Shown in pieces: positions 27,326 through 35,844 of a stretch of DNA of 64,000 nucleotides (position 1 is the stretch's first letter; each line of letters begins with the position of its first letter). This stretch comes from Spirosoma terrae (GTDB lineage: Bacteria; Bacteroidota; Bacteroidia; Cytophagales; Spirosomataceae), in assembly GCF_010435915.1 (NCBI RefSeq), contig NZ_JAAFZH010000004.1, positions 1 through 64,000 on the forward strand, in the 5' to 3' direction. The position numbers were made by a program, and so were the translations under genes. The notes under the pieces are model-generated. The model was not told where the DNA came from. It saw nothing but the letters and a program-made list of their open reading frames with translations, and did no database searches.

Positions 27326-28672
27326 CTAGCGATTTTCTACCAATGCTTTAAACTCATCGACTGTTACGTCCTGTTTCGCTGGGGTAATTTGCGATTTAGT
27401 GTAGTCGATTATTTTATCATCATACACCCGGTTGAACGTACTGGTGTAGTTCTGGCCGTTATTTTTTTCATCTAGCAGATAGTTACGAGCGATGCGATCA
27501 ATGGTTTGATTCATTTCTTCGTTATCACCTGCTGCGAAGCCGAACTGTTCACGTACCATTTGACGGGTTACGTCCAGAACTTCTTCAAAATCAACTTTGA
27601 TATCGGCTTTTTCAGCGATCTTGTTTTTGATCAGCTGTAGCTTTACTGATTTCGTGAAGTCGTCGTATTGTTCGTCAATCTGCTCCGGTGTAAACTTACC
27701 TTCGTTTACTTCCAGCAACCAGTTTTTCAAAAACTCATCGGGCAGCAGAATGGGCGTGCTATCCAATAGCACTTTTTCGATATCCAGACGGAGCAACTGG
27801 TCAGACTCGCGCGTGTAATTGCTTTTAATGATTTCAATTACCTTTTCACGGAATTGCTCTTCGTTTTCAACCGCACCCGCCCCTAATACTTTATCAAAAA
27901 ACTCCTGATTAAGTTCTGCTGGCTCATGACGGGTAATGTCGTCCACTTCAAATGTAAACTCACCTGTCAGGTCGGCTGCTTCTTCCTTCTTCACGCCCGT
28001 AGCATTGGCACGAGCTTTCTCATCCGGGAATGCCTGCTCCAGAACAAACGTAACAACATCGCCTTTTTTCTTACCTACGAACTGGCCTTTCGCTTCGTCG
28101 GCCATCTGGTTCATTGGGAACGCAGTTTTAGCCGAAAATTCGCCGTTTACTTCTTTTAGCTCACCGTAGATGGTATCGCCGTCTCCTACTTCTTCCGCAT
28201 GAGCATGGGTATGAAAACGCTGCTGCAGATCGGCAATCGTTGAGTTCACTTCTGCATCACCAGCCTGGATGTCGTAGGCCGTTACGGTAGGCAGATCGCT
28301 AAAATCGATATCGAATTCAGATGCTAAACCCAGCGTATAGCTGAACGCAAAATCAGTTTGGTTATCCCAATCAATGGCATCAGCTTCTTCGCGGTTCGGA
28401 ACCGGGTCACCAACAACCTGTAATTTATTGTCGCGGATATATTGACTAACTGTTTTGCTCAGCATCGAGTTGATTTCGTCAACCAGAATGCTCTTGCCAT
28501 ACATTTTCTGAACAAGCGATGCAGGAACATGACCAGGGCGGAAGCCTTTCAGCTGAACTTTACGACCGTAATCTTTCAGCTTTTTATCGACTTCTGGTTT
28601 ATAATCGGCCGGCGTCAGGACGATTTTCAGCGAAGCGTTGGTATCGCTAGCTTTTTCTAACGTAATATCCAC
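27326..28672 (-). CDS. tig: Trigger factor (ribosome-associated chaperone)
   Basis: 448 residues with the three trigger-factor domains. The N-terminal ribosome-binding domain reads VQLKGFRPGHVPASLVQKMY, which contains the GFRxGxxP signature. The middle PPIase-like domain covers about 155-250 (GDGDTIYGELKEV, GKKKGDVVTFVL). The C-terminal helical domain covers about 260-440 (LLPDEFLKNWLLEV, PEQIDEQYDDFTKSVKLQLI). It binds nascent chains at the ribosome exit tunnel. It is preceded by tRNA-Leu on the same strand with a hairpin between. Confidence 0.95.
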   Translation of the reverse strand: MDITLEKASDTNASLKIVLTPADYKPEVDKKLKDYGRKVQLKGFRPGHVPASLVQKMYGKSILVDEINSMLSKTVSQYIRDNKLQVVGDPVPNREEADAIDWDNQTDFAFSYTLGLASEFDIDFSDLPTVTAYDIQAGDAEVNSTIADLQQRFHTHAHAEEVGDGDTIYGELKEVNGEFSAKTAFPMNQMADEAKGQFVGKKKGDVVTFVLEQAFPDEKARANATGVKKEEAADLTGEFTFEVDDITRHEPAELNQEFFDKVLGAGAVENEEQFREKVIEIIKSNYTRESDQLLRLDIEKVLLDSTPILLPDEFLKNWLLEVNEGKFTPEQIDEQYDDFTKSVKLQLIKNKIAEKADIKVDFEEVLDVTRQMVREQFGFAAGDNEEMNQTIDRIARNYLLDEKNNGQNYTSTFNRVYDDKIIDYTKSQITPAKQDVTVDEFKALVENR

Positions 28673-28692
28673 TTTTGTATCGTTTTAAAATA

Positions 28693-28770
28693 AAAGAGCG
28701 AAAGAGTAAAAAAAGCGAAAGAGTAGATCATGTACAGACAAACGCTCTTTCACTATTTCGCTCTTTCGCT
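28693..28770. repeat. Hairpin with 8-nt word arms between tRNA-Leu and tig
   Basis: The left part (28693-28725) is made of AAAGAGCG/AAAGAGTA words and the right part (28743-28770) of CGCTCTTT/CACTATTT/CGCTCTTT words, complementary to the left with one slip. It lies immediately downstream of the tRNA on the minus strand and upstream of tig, so it can end or process the tRNA transcript. Confidence 0.6.
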
Positions 28771-28777
28771 AGTCACT

Positions 28778-28862
28778 TGGTACGGGCGGAGGGACTCGAA
28801 CCCCCATGCCTTGCGGCACCAGATCCTAAGTCTGGCACGTCTACCAATTTCGCCACGCCCGC
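28778..28862 (-). tRNA. tRNA-Leu (anticodon UAG), CCA encoded
   Basis: The minus strand folds as a class II tRNA. The acceptor stem GCGGGCG (28862-28856) pairs with CGCCCGT, the discriminator is A (28781) and the genome encodes CCA (28780-28778). The D-loop contains TTGGTAGAC. The anticodon arm is CCAGA-CTTAGGA-TCTGG, giving anticodon TAG. The variable arm TGCC-GCAA-GGCA is the long arm expected of tRNA-Leu, and the T-loop TTCGAGT is present. The gene has a good upstream promoter. Confidence 0.96.
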
Positions 28863-28927
28863 GGCTCTGGAGTAGAGAGAACCAATTTTATTTCGATTGG
28901 CGTCTCAAAAACTCGCTTTTGGAGGTG

Positions 28928-28957
28928 CAAAAGTAGAAAAGAATTTCAACTAAGCAA
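28928..28957 (-). promoter_or_regulatory. Bacteroidetes-type -33/-7 promoter for tRNA-Leu
   Basis: On the minus strand TTG (28957-28955) is followed by 19 nt and TACTTTTG (28935-28928), an exact match to the TAnnTTTG -7 element of the Bacteroidetes housekeeping sigma factor with normal spacing. Transcription would begin near 28921, about 58 nt before the mature tRNA. Confidence 0.6.
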
Positions 28958-29306
28958 TACGTACCCCCAAAGTTTTTTCACAAAAAATTGGCTCACTCTG
29001 GCTACAAGGCTTATTATCAGAACCTTCTATTGGAAACTTTTTTTTCATACCTGAAATCCTCTACCACTCATTCAGCGAAAAAGCGTTGGCTCTGTTACCA
29101 GCAAATCTTACCAAAACACCATAAACGTAGTACATAAGAAACTGACTACAGAAGTAGCTTATATATCCCACCTATTAAATTAAAGATTGGCAATAAAACT
29201 TGCTCTTAAATTTATCTGGCTTAATTGCATCAGTTTTCGATTATTATTTTGTTATCTTGGTAGTACGAGTACAACCTAAAGGCTATTACCTGCAAAGACG
29301 CCAACC
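28958..29306. other. AT-rich intergenic region before the (p)ppGpp gene
   Basis: About 350 bp between the tRNA-Leu promoter and the bifunctional (p)ppGpp gene. It is visibly AT-richer than its surroundings and must contain the promoter of the gene at 29307, but no clean TAnnTTTG box was found. No open frame, tRNA or hairpin worth calling was seen. Confidence 0.4.
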
Positions 29307-31562
29307 ATGATGAATGCCACCGTCGAACCCACAATTGATTTAGAACTGGAGCGACAGGAAATACTGAAACGGTACAGACGCTTGTTACGAGCGGCTAAAC
29401 CAATGCTCAAAGGCGATGACGCCAAACTGATTAAGAAAGCATTTAATACGTCGGCCGAAGCGCACAAGAATATGCGTCGCCGGTCTGGCGAACCCTACAT
29501 CTACCATCCGCTGGCCGTAGCCCAGATAGCGGTTGAAGAGATTGGTTTGGGCACAACCAGCATTGTGGCAGCGCTGCTCCACGACGTCGTAGAGGACACG
29601 GATACGACCATTGCCGATATTGAACGGACGTTTGGTCCTAAGGTAGCCCGAATTATTGATGGGTTGACCAAAATTTCCGGGATATTCGACTATGGTACCT
29701 CACAGCAAGCCGAGAACTTCCGCAAAATGCTGTTGACGCTCTCCGATGATGTGCGAGTCATTCTGGTCAAACTGGCCGACCGACTCCATAACATGCGGAC
29801 ACTGGATTCGATGCCCCGCGACAAACAGTTGAAAATTGCGGCCGAAACCATCTATATATATGCTCCACTGGCTCACCGACTTGGCTTGTACACGATCAAA
29901 TCAGAACTGGAAGATCTGTACTTAAAACACGTCGAACCCGAAGCCTACAAGGATATAGCCAAAAAATTGCGCGAAACCCGCATCGCCCGTGATCGCTTTA
30001 TCGGTCGTTTTATTGAACCAATCGAACGGGATTTAGGCGACACGAAAATTAAATACCTCATTAAAGGCCGCCCTAAATCGATTTATTCCATCTGGAACAA
30101 GCTCAATAAATCGAAAAAGCCGTTTGAGGAAATCTATGATCTGTTTGCCGTCCGGATCATACTTCAGGTACCTCAGGAGGAAGAAAAAGCAGCCTGCTGG
30201 CGGGCTTATTCTATTGTCACGGATCATTACAAGCCCAATCCGGACCGACTCAAGGACTGGATCAGTACCCCCCGCGCTAATGGATATGAATCCTTGCACA
30301 CAACCGTCATGAGCCGTACGGGACAATGGGTTGAGGTTCAGATTCGGAGCGAACGCATGAACGAAATCGCGGAAAAAGGATATGCTGCGCACTGGAAATA
30401 TAAAGGCAACGACACTCAGACCGGCGCGGGCATTGAAGCCTGGATCAGCCAGGTCCGCGATATGCTTGAGTCGGCCAACAACAGTGATAAAAAGGCGGCT
30501 ATTGAGTTCGTCGACGACTTCCGAAGTAATTTATACAGCGAGGAAGTTTTCGTTTTCACCCCAAAAGGAGATTTAAAAGTACTCCAGCGGGGAGCGACTG
30601 CGCTCGACTTTGCATTTGATATTCATACGCAGATTGGCGCCCGTTGTATGGCTGCCAAGGTGAACAATACGCTCGTTCCGTTAAGTCACGTGCTGCAGAA
30701 TGGCGATCAGGTCGAAGTCATTACGTCGAACCGCCAGAAACCCAGCGAAGACTGGCTACGCTTTGTAGTTACGTCGAAAGCCAAAACCAAGATTAAAGAT
30801 TTAATCAAGGAAGATAATAAGCGATACGTAACCGACGGACGTGACATTGTGCAGAAAAAACTGCGCGTGTTACGGATGGAGATGACCAATGAAACCATTA
30901 ACCAGCTCCGCGCTTATTTTGGCTCCAAAACCACCGACGATTTCTTTTACCGGGTTGGCAAAGGGCATATTGACGCACAGGAGTTAAAGAAGTTCAAAAC
31001 GGATAAAGAAGCGAAAGAAAACCGCCTGAACAAACTCAATACCGACGTACTTCAGGATGGTAAATCGTTTACCAAAGAGCTTAAAAAGATTCATGGCGAG
31101 CGGGCCGACGCCGATATGTTGCTGATTGGTGAAGACATGGATCGAATCGATTACACACTGTCTAAGTGTTGTAATCCGATCTCTGGCGACGATGTTTTTG
31201 GCTTTGTAACCATCAATGATGGCATTAAAATTCACCGCGTTACGTGTCCAAATGCGGTTGAGTTGATGTCGAATCATGGCAATCGGATCATCAAGGCCAA
31301 ATGGACATCCCAAAAAGAACTGGCTTTCCTGGCCGGGCTTCGCATTACGGGTACCGACCGCGTTGGACTAGTCAACGACGTAACACGAGTTATCAGTAAC
31401 GAGCTACATATTAATATGCGCTCGGTAACGATAGACTCCAAGGATGGCATCTTTGAAGGAAATATTCGGTTATATGTTCATGATACGGCCCACCTCGAAA
31501 TCCTGATGCGTAAACTAGAGCGCGTTCAGGGAGTATTTGAAGTGGTCCGCTTCGACTCGTAA
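29307..31562 (+). CDS. rsh: Bifunctional (p)ppGpp synthetase/hydrolase (RelA/SpoT family)
   Basis: 751 residues with the complete long-RSH layout. The HD hydrolase domain shows YIYHPLAVAQIAVEE, the HD pair at H92-D93 (ALLHDVVEDTD), and LVKLADRLHNMRTLDSM. The synthetase domain shows IKYLIKGRPKSIYSIWNKL, YDLFAVRIIL and ANGYESLHTTVM. The TGS domain begins at EVFVFTPKGDLKVLQRGAT, the zinc-finger/helical region contains SKCCNPISGDDVFGF, and the C-terminus is an ACT domain (GLRITGTDRVGLVNDVTRV). Both active sites look intact, so it should make and degrade the alarmone in the stringent response. Two ATGs in tandem at 29307 and 29310 are equivalent starts. Confidence 0.96.
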   Translation: MMNATVEPTIDLELERQEILKRYRRLLRAAKPMLKGDDAKLIKKAFNTSAEAHKNMRRRSGEPYIYHPLAVAQIAVEEIGLGTTSIVAALLHDVVEDTDTTIADIERTFGPKVARIIDGLTKISGIFDYGTSQQAENFRKMLLTLSDDVRVILVKLADRLHNMRTLDSMPRDKQLKIAAETIYIYAPLAHRLGLYTIKSELEDLYLKHVEPEAYKDIAKKLRETRIARDRFIGRFIEPIERDLGDTKIKYLIKGRPKSIYSIWNKLNKSKKPFEEIYDLFAVRIILQVPQEEEKAACWRAYSIVTDHYKPNPDRLKDWISTPRANGYESLHTTVMSRTGQWVEVQIRSERMNEIAEKGYAAHWKYKGNDTQTGAGIEAWISQVRDMLESANNSDKKAAIEFVDDFRSNLYSEEVFVFTPKGDLKVLQRGATALDFAFDIHTQIGARCMAAKVNNTLVPLSHVLQNGDQVEVITSNRQKPSEDWLRFVVTSKAKTKIKDLIKEDNKRYVTDGRDIVQKKLRVLRMEMTNETINQLRAYFGSKTTDDFFYRVGKGHIDAQELKKFKTDKEAKENRLNKLNTDVLQDGKSFTKELKKIHGERADADMLLIGEDMDRIDYTLSKCCNPISGDDVFGFVTINDGIKIHRVTCPNAVELMSNHGNRIIKAKWTSQKELAFLAGLRITGTDRVGLVNDVTRVISNELHINMRSVTIDSKDGIFEGNIRLYVHDTAHLEILMRKLERVQGVFEVVRFDS

Positions 31563-31580
31563 CTGTCTGTAGCTTTGGTA

Positions 31581-31627
31581 CGTATCGGTTATTGTTACCC
31601 TATGGCGCATAAACAATAACCGATACG
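31581..31627. terminator. Long hairpin after the rsh gene
   Basis: A 16-bp perfect stem, CGTATCGGTTATTGTT with AACAATAACCGATACG, and a 15-nt loop, beginning 18 bp after the stop. No U-run follows, so it is a terminator or an mRNA 3'-end stabiliser. Confidence 0.7.
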
Positions 31628-31651
31628 CCATGAACTATAGACTATAAATTC

Positions 31652-31659
31652 TATTTTTG
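31652..31659 (+). promoter_or_regulatory. Candidate -7 element for the Fur-family gene
   Basis: TATTTTTG matches the Bacteroidetes TAnnTTTG -7 consensus and lies 24 bp before the ATG at 31683. The -33 position holds ATG rather than TTG, so the match is partial. Confidence 0.35.
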
Positions 31660-31682
31660 CACTTTCAATCATCGGAACGGAT

Positions 31683-32192
31683 ATGGCTGCGCCGAAACAA
31701 TCAAACTTAGAATCTGCCCGGACAATTTTCACCGCCTACTTAGAAAATAAGGGGCTGCGTAAAACGCCCGAGCGATTCGCTATTCTGGAGGAGATATACA
31801 ACCGAGAAGATCACTTCGACGTTGATGAGCTGTATATATCCATGAAAAACAAAAACTATCGCGTCAGCCGGGCTACGGTATACAATACGCTCGACGTATT
31901 GGTCGACTGCGATTTAGTTACCAAACACCAGTTTGGACGGAATCTGGCTCAATATGAAAAATCATATGGCTATCGTCAGCACGATCACCTGATCTGTACG
32001 GACTGCCATAAGGTGCTGGAATTCTGCGACCCACGGGTTCAGAACATCCAGAATATGGTCGGCGACCTGCTCAAATTTAATGTCATGCACCATTCCTTAA
32101 TCTTTTATGGAGCATGCGCCCGTGAGGGGTGTGAGAACAAACAGAACCTTGCCAAAGAAACCCAGGCATTTCCGGTTTCGGTTGAGGGGTAA
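31683..32192 (+). CDS. Fur-family metalloregulator
   Basis: 169 residues. The winged helix reads [20 protein letters not shown] and [20 protein letters not shown]. The metal-binding and dimerisation half contains [17 protein letters not shown] (histidines plus a CxxC pair) and a C-terminal CAREGC pair, consistent with a structural zinc site. Fur/PerR/Zur cannot be separated by eye; the HxHLICxxCxK pattern is general to the family. It acts as a cytoplasmic DNA-binding repressor. A short basic/charged C-terminal tail follows. It is a single gene between rsh and purA with its own hairpin. Confidence 0.9.
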   Translation: MAAPKQSNLESARTIFTAYLENKGLRKTPERFAILEEIYNREDHFDVDELYISMKNKNYRVSRATVYNTLDVLVDCDLVTKHQFGRNLAQYEKSYGYRQHDHLICTDCHKVLEFCDPRVQNIQNMVGDLLKFNVMHHSLIFYGACAREGCENKQNLAKETQAFPVSVEG

Positions 32193-32208
32193 CGATTAAC
32201 GTATCGAT

Positions 32209-32280
32209 AAAGAGTGAAACTGGCTGAGTAAAGCATACAGAACGTACTAATGTTCTTCTTCTCTCCAGTATTCACTCTTT
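32209..32280. terminator. Branched hairpin after the Fur-family gene
   Basis: Outer arms AAAGAGTGAA (32209-32218) and TTCACTCTTT (32271-32280), extended inward by ACTGG/CCAGT, enclose a second small hairpin (AGAAC...GTTCT). Located 17 bp after the stop codon; the terminal TTT gives a short U-run. Confidence 0.6.
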
Positions 32281-32394
32281 AGTAATTTCTATCAAACATT
32301 ACTCTTGCAAATCGCTTCATCAGCCAGCTTCAGGAAAGAGTACGCATGAACGTAGTGAATTAGTATAACATAGCCGTATCAACGGCCAATCATA

Positions 32395-33681
32395 ATGGTA
32401 GATGTTTTATTAGGCCTCCAGTGGGGCGATGAAGGAAAAGGTAAGATCGTGGACGTACTGGCGCCACAATATCAGGTTGTTGCGCGTTTTCAGGGTGGCC
32501 CCAACGCCGGGCATACGCTTGAATTCAACGGATTTAAACACGTTCTTCACCAAATCCCATCCGGTATTTTCAGAGATGACATTCTGAACATTATCGGAAA
32601 TGGCGTTGTATTAGACCCTATCGTTTTCAAAAAAGAAATCGATGGCTTAGCGAAATACAATCTGGCGCTCACGAAAAATCTCCAGATTTCGAAGAAAGCC
32701 TCGATCATTATCCCCACTCACCGTCTGCTGGATGCGGCCTACGAACAGGCTAAAGGAGAAGCTAAAATTGGCTCAACGTTACGTGGCATCGGACCTACCT
32801 ATCAGGATAAAGTGGCTCGTGTTGGACTTCGTGTCGGCGATATCTTATCTCCTAACTTTCAGGAAAAATATGGTAAGCTGGTAGCGGTCCATAAGGTTAT
32901 CCTGGAGCAGAACAATTTTGATTATTCGTCTGTACTGCCACAAGCGGAAGCTGATTTCTTCGCAGCTGTCGATTTCATGAAGCAGTTTCAGCTCACCGAC
33001 AGTGAATACGCTGTGAATCAGGCGCTGACTGACAACCGGAAGGTACTGGCCGAAGGCGCTCAGGGTTCGCTGCTGGATATCGATTTCGGCTCGTATCCAT
33101 TCGTTACGTCTTCCAATACCATGACGGCGGGTGCCTGCACCGGACTTGGCGTTGCCCCCCGGCAGATTGGTGAAGTGTTCGGTATTTTCAAAGCCTATTG
33201 TACCCGAGTTGGTAGCGGGCCCTTCCCTACTGAACTATCCGACGAGACCGGCGAAAGAATTCGTCAGGAAGGCCGCGAGTTTGGGGCTACTACTGGTCGG
33301 CCACGGCGTTGCGGCTGGCTCGATCTGCCTGCCCTGAAATACGCCATCATGATCAACGGCGTCACGCAGCTGGTTATGATGAAAGTGGACGTACTGAATA
33401 TCTTTGATGAGATTCAGATCTGCACGCATTATCAGTTACCGGACGGTTCCACAACGGAACAGATGCCTTACGACCTGTGCGATACAGCCGTTACGCCCAT
33501 CTACAAATCATTTAAAGGCTGGCGCGCTGATCTGGCAAACATCCACTCATTTGATGAAATGCCCGCCGAGCTGGCTACCTACGTTAGCTTCCTCGAAGAA
33601 ACGCTTGGCTTACCCATCAGCTTCATTTCAACGAGCCCAGACCGGGAAGCTATCATTCACCGCCAGGCGGTAGAAATTTAG
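32395..33681 (+). CDS. purA: Adenylosuccinate synthetase
   Basis: 428 residues, normal family length. The N-terminal P-loop-like signature VDVLLGLQWGDEGKGKIVD is exact, followed by GGPNAGHTLEFNG, the IMP-binding RGIGPTYQDKVAR, and the second signature SNTMTAGACTGLGVAP / KAYCTRVGSGPFPTEL / GRPRRCGWLDL. It catalyses GTP-dependent condensation of IMP with aspartate, the first step from IMP to AMP. The ATG at 32395 gives the canonical N-terminus. It is transcribed alone, ending in an unusual heptamer-armed hairpin. Confidence 0.97.
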   Translation: MVDVLLGLQWGDEGKGKIVDVLAPQYQVVARFQGGPNAGHTLEFNGFKHVLHQIPSGIFRDDILNIIGNGVVLDPIVFKKEIDGLAKYNLALTKNLQISKKASIIIPTHRLLDAAYEQAKGEAKIGSTLRGIGPTYQDKVARVGLRVGDILSPNFQEKYGKLVAVHKVILEQNNFDYSSVLPQAEADFFAAVDFMKQFQLTDSEYAVNQALTDNRKVLAEGAQGSLLDIDFGSYPFVTSSNTMTAGACTGLGVAPRQIGEVFGIFKAYCTRVGSGPFPTELSDETGERIRQEGREFGATTGRPRRCGWLDLPALKYAIMINGVTQLVMMKVDVLNIFDEIQICTHYQLPDGSTTEQMPYDLCDTAVTPIYKSFKGWRADLANIHSFDEMPAELATYVSFLEETLGLPISFISTSPDREAIIHRQAVEI

Positions 33682-33758
33682 TTTTCAGTTTATAGTTTAT
33701 AGTTTTCAGTAGCTGGCGCAAGACTGCTTAGCGAACTGAAAACTATAAACTGAAAACT
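33680..33758. repeat. Hairpin with 7-nt word arms after purA
   Basis: The left arm (33680-33710) is four heptamers of the type AGTTTTC/AGTTTAT plus AGT. The right arm (33735-33758) is the complement with only three heptamers (GAAAACT, ATAAACT, GAAAACT). The arms therefore differ by exactly one repeat unit. The left arm overlaps the last two bases of the purA stop codon, and the right arm ends 4 bp before the stop of the convergent LytTR gene, so this is also their shared terminator. Confidence 0.8.
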
Positions 33759-33761
33759 CTC

Positions 33762-34523
33762 TCACACCCACCGGCTGATAAACTGACCGAATACGTCCTT
33801 GTATTGCTCACTGACGGGAATCACGACTAACCCAATCTGTACCGAGTTCTTCGTAACGGCACTGATGTGATCCAGCGCTATAATGTAGGACCGATGCACG
33901 CGCATAAATCGACGTGGCGGTAGCTTCTCTTCCAGCGATTTCAGGCTAGTGAGTGATAGAATAGGTCTGTCAGGGTCACTTTGGCGGTACACTTTCACGT
34001 AATCTTTCAGTCCCTCGATATATAGAATATCGTTGTACGCAATTCGAACCAACTGATACTCTACCTTCAGAAAGAGGTAATCCTCCGGAGTTTCTACAGT
34101 TGCTGGTAGCGGGAGCGTAACAGGCGTTGGATTTGGCCGGTGTATCAATTCAAAATAGTGTCGCGCTTTGCTGGATGCTCGTAGAAACTCTTCGTAGTTA
34201 AATGGTTTCAGCAGGTAGTCAAGCGCATCGACCCGAAAGCCTTCCAGCGCAAACTGATCAAACGCCGTCGTGAAAATAATCCTCGTCGTATGTCCTCCCC
34301 GATTGCTACGTTCCAATACACGGGCCAGCTCCAGGCCCGTCAGATCGGGCATCTGAATATCCAGAAAAATCAGATCGACAGCATGCTGTAACAGATGCTG
34401 CAATGCTTCTACGGCGCTGCTGAATCGCCCATTTAACGCCAGAAATGGAGTTTTATCAATAAAGGCGCATACCAGGCCCAACGCCAGCGGCTCATCATCG
34501 ACGGCAATACAGGATAAAGTCAT
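33762..34523 (-). CDS. LytTR-family response regulator (2)
   Basis: 253 residues. Receiver domain at 1-120 (CIAVDDEPLALGLV; D55 in LIFLDIQMPD; FTTAFDQFALEGF; YLLKPF), linker at 120-150, then a LytTR DNA-binding domain (ILYIEGLKDYVKVYRQSD, RRFMRVHRSYIIALDHI, IPVSEQYKDVFGQF). Its ATG overlaps the stop of the kinase gene by 4 bp, so the pair is translationally coupled. The system is divergent from a barrel receptor gene and may control it. Confidence 0.93.
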   Translation of the reverse strand: MTLSCIAVDDEPLALGLVCAFIDKTPFLALNGRFSSAVEALQHLLQHAVDLIFLDIQMPDLTGLELARVLERSNRGGHTTRIIFTTAFDQFALEGFRVDALDYLLKPFNYEEFLRASSKARHYFELIHRPNPTPVTLPLPATVETPEDYLFLKVEYQLVRIAYNDILYIEGLKDYVKVYRQSDPDRPILSLTSLKSLEEKLPPRRFMRVHRSYIIALDHISAVTKNSVQIGLVVIPVSEQYKDVFGQFISRWV

Positions 34524-35587
34524 GATAATTCCAGAGTTAGGTGGACTTCATATTCGCCACCTGAAATGTCTTCATTAATCAGCAATACGTAGCGATCTGG
34601 ATAGAGCAGATCAAGTCGCCGACGGGTATTGGTGAGCCCGATACCGTTTCCCGACTCTAGTGATGGGACTTTCTGCTGAAACAACGTATTGCTCACATCG
34701 AGCTTCAATTGATTCTCCTTTTGGTGAATACGGATCTGTATCTTACTGGAATCCAATGTGCTAACACCATGCTTGAACGCATTTTCAACAAAAGGCAAAA
34801 AAATCATTGGCGCAATTGGCTGATCGTGCAATGGAGACGGCGTATCGAGCGCCACCGTTACTTTATCTGTTAAGCGCAATTGCATGAGCTGGATGTAATC
34901 ACTAATGAAATCAATTTCTTTGCTCAGCAACGTAGTACCAGACTGCGTTTCGTACAGAACGTAGCGCATCATTCGCGACAGACGGTGCAACGCTTCCCGC
35001 GACATCTCTGCGTCAATGAGCGTGAGCGCATAGATATTATTCAGCGTATTAAAGAAAAAATGAGGGTTTATCTGCGCTTTCAGAAAAGACAGTTCCGAAC
35101 TGGTTTTGGCCTGTTCGAGTGCCAGACGAAGATTAGCATCGGTCTGCCATTTCTGCAACAGTGACATACTGGTGCTGATGCCCAATACCAGCACGATGGT
35201 AAACAAAGACGGTTGAATCCAGCCATAGAGTTTTGGCTTACCACTTCCATCTGGATGAAAAGCTCGATGCATCTGTTCGGCTAGATTAAATCCAATCTCA
35301 ATGCCACCAAGAATTAAAACAAGTAATGTAATAACGGCTGTCAGCGCCAACAAGTATCGACCAGTATGGCCGGGAAGCAGCAAACGGGGCACAAAAACGT
35401 TTCCGTTCAGGTAAAATGTACCGACCACAAGCCCCAAAAAGATAACCTGCCTGACGAAAAACAATCGGGGGAATTTAATTTCTGAGCTAAGCGGCTGATA
35501 AAAAAACAGCAAATAACCCATTAAGCCCCAGCCCAGTAGATGGCTCAGCACCGATACGTATCGACGTGAAAACAGAGTAGCTGCCAT
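34520..35587 (-). CDS. LytS-type sensor histidine kinase (2)
   Basis: 355 residues. Four membrane helices (about residues 12-30, 44-62, 78-98, 127-145) precede the PF06580 kinase core: FLKAQINPHFFFNTLNNIYA with H176 as phospho-acceptor, MIFLPFVENAFKHGV as N-box and GNGIGLTNTRRRLDLLY as G-box. There is no extracellular domain of note, so it senses within or near the membrane. Partner of the LytTR regulator downstream. Confidence 0.92.
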   Translation of the reverse strand: MAATLFSRRYVSVLSHLLGWGLMGYLLFFYQPLSSEIKFPRLFFVRQVIFLGLVVGTFYLNGNVFVPRLLLPGHTGRYLLALTAVITLLVLILGGIEIGFNLAEQMHRAFHPDGSGKPKLYGWIQPSLFTIVLVLGISTSMSLLQKWQTDANLRLALEQAKTSSELSFLKAQINPHFFFNTLNNIYALTLIDAEMSREALHRLSRMMRYVLYETQSGTTLLSKEIDFISDYIQLMQLRLTDKVTVALDTPSPLHDQPIAPMIFLPFVENAFKHGVSTLDSSKIQIRIHQKENQLKLDVSNTLFQQKVPSLESGNGIGLTNTRRRLDLLYPDRYVLLINEDISGGEYEVHLTLELS

Positions 35588-35844
35588 AAGTAAAAAGCAA
35601 AGTACAAGTTTAGCGCAAAACGCGAAACGTTACGTACCGAATCGCTGGCCTCCTGCAATTTATCGATGGTTTACCGCTTTTCCCCGACGAACGCACCAAT
35701 CGATTACCGAGTCTCATCCAAACGGTGTTCATCGGTTGAAACTCCCTGTCTGCCGACGTTCCTAACTCACTGGTCTATTGCATTTTTCAGGTAAAGAAAC
35801 CCGCTGTTGTTTTGATACACAATACGGTAATCTTTCTTAAAACG

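Noticed and set aside
28778..28862. tRNA-Leu as an integration site for a mobile element
   Set aside because: No duplicated tRNA 3' end, integrase or foreign gene nearby; both neighbours are core genes.
35812..35844. TTG start upstream of the third barrel receptor
   Set aside because: The ATG at 35845 begins the signal peptide directly.
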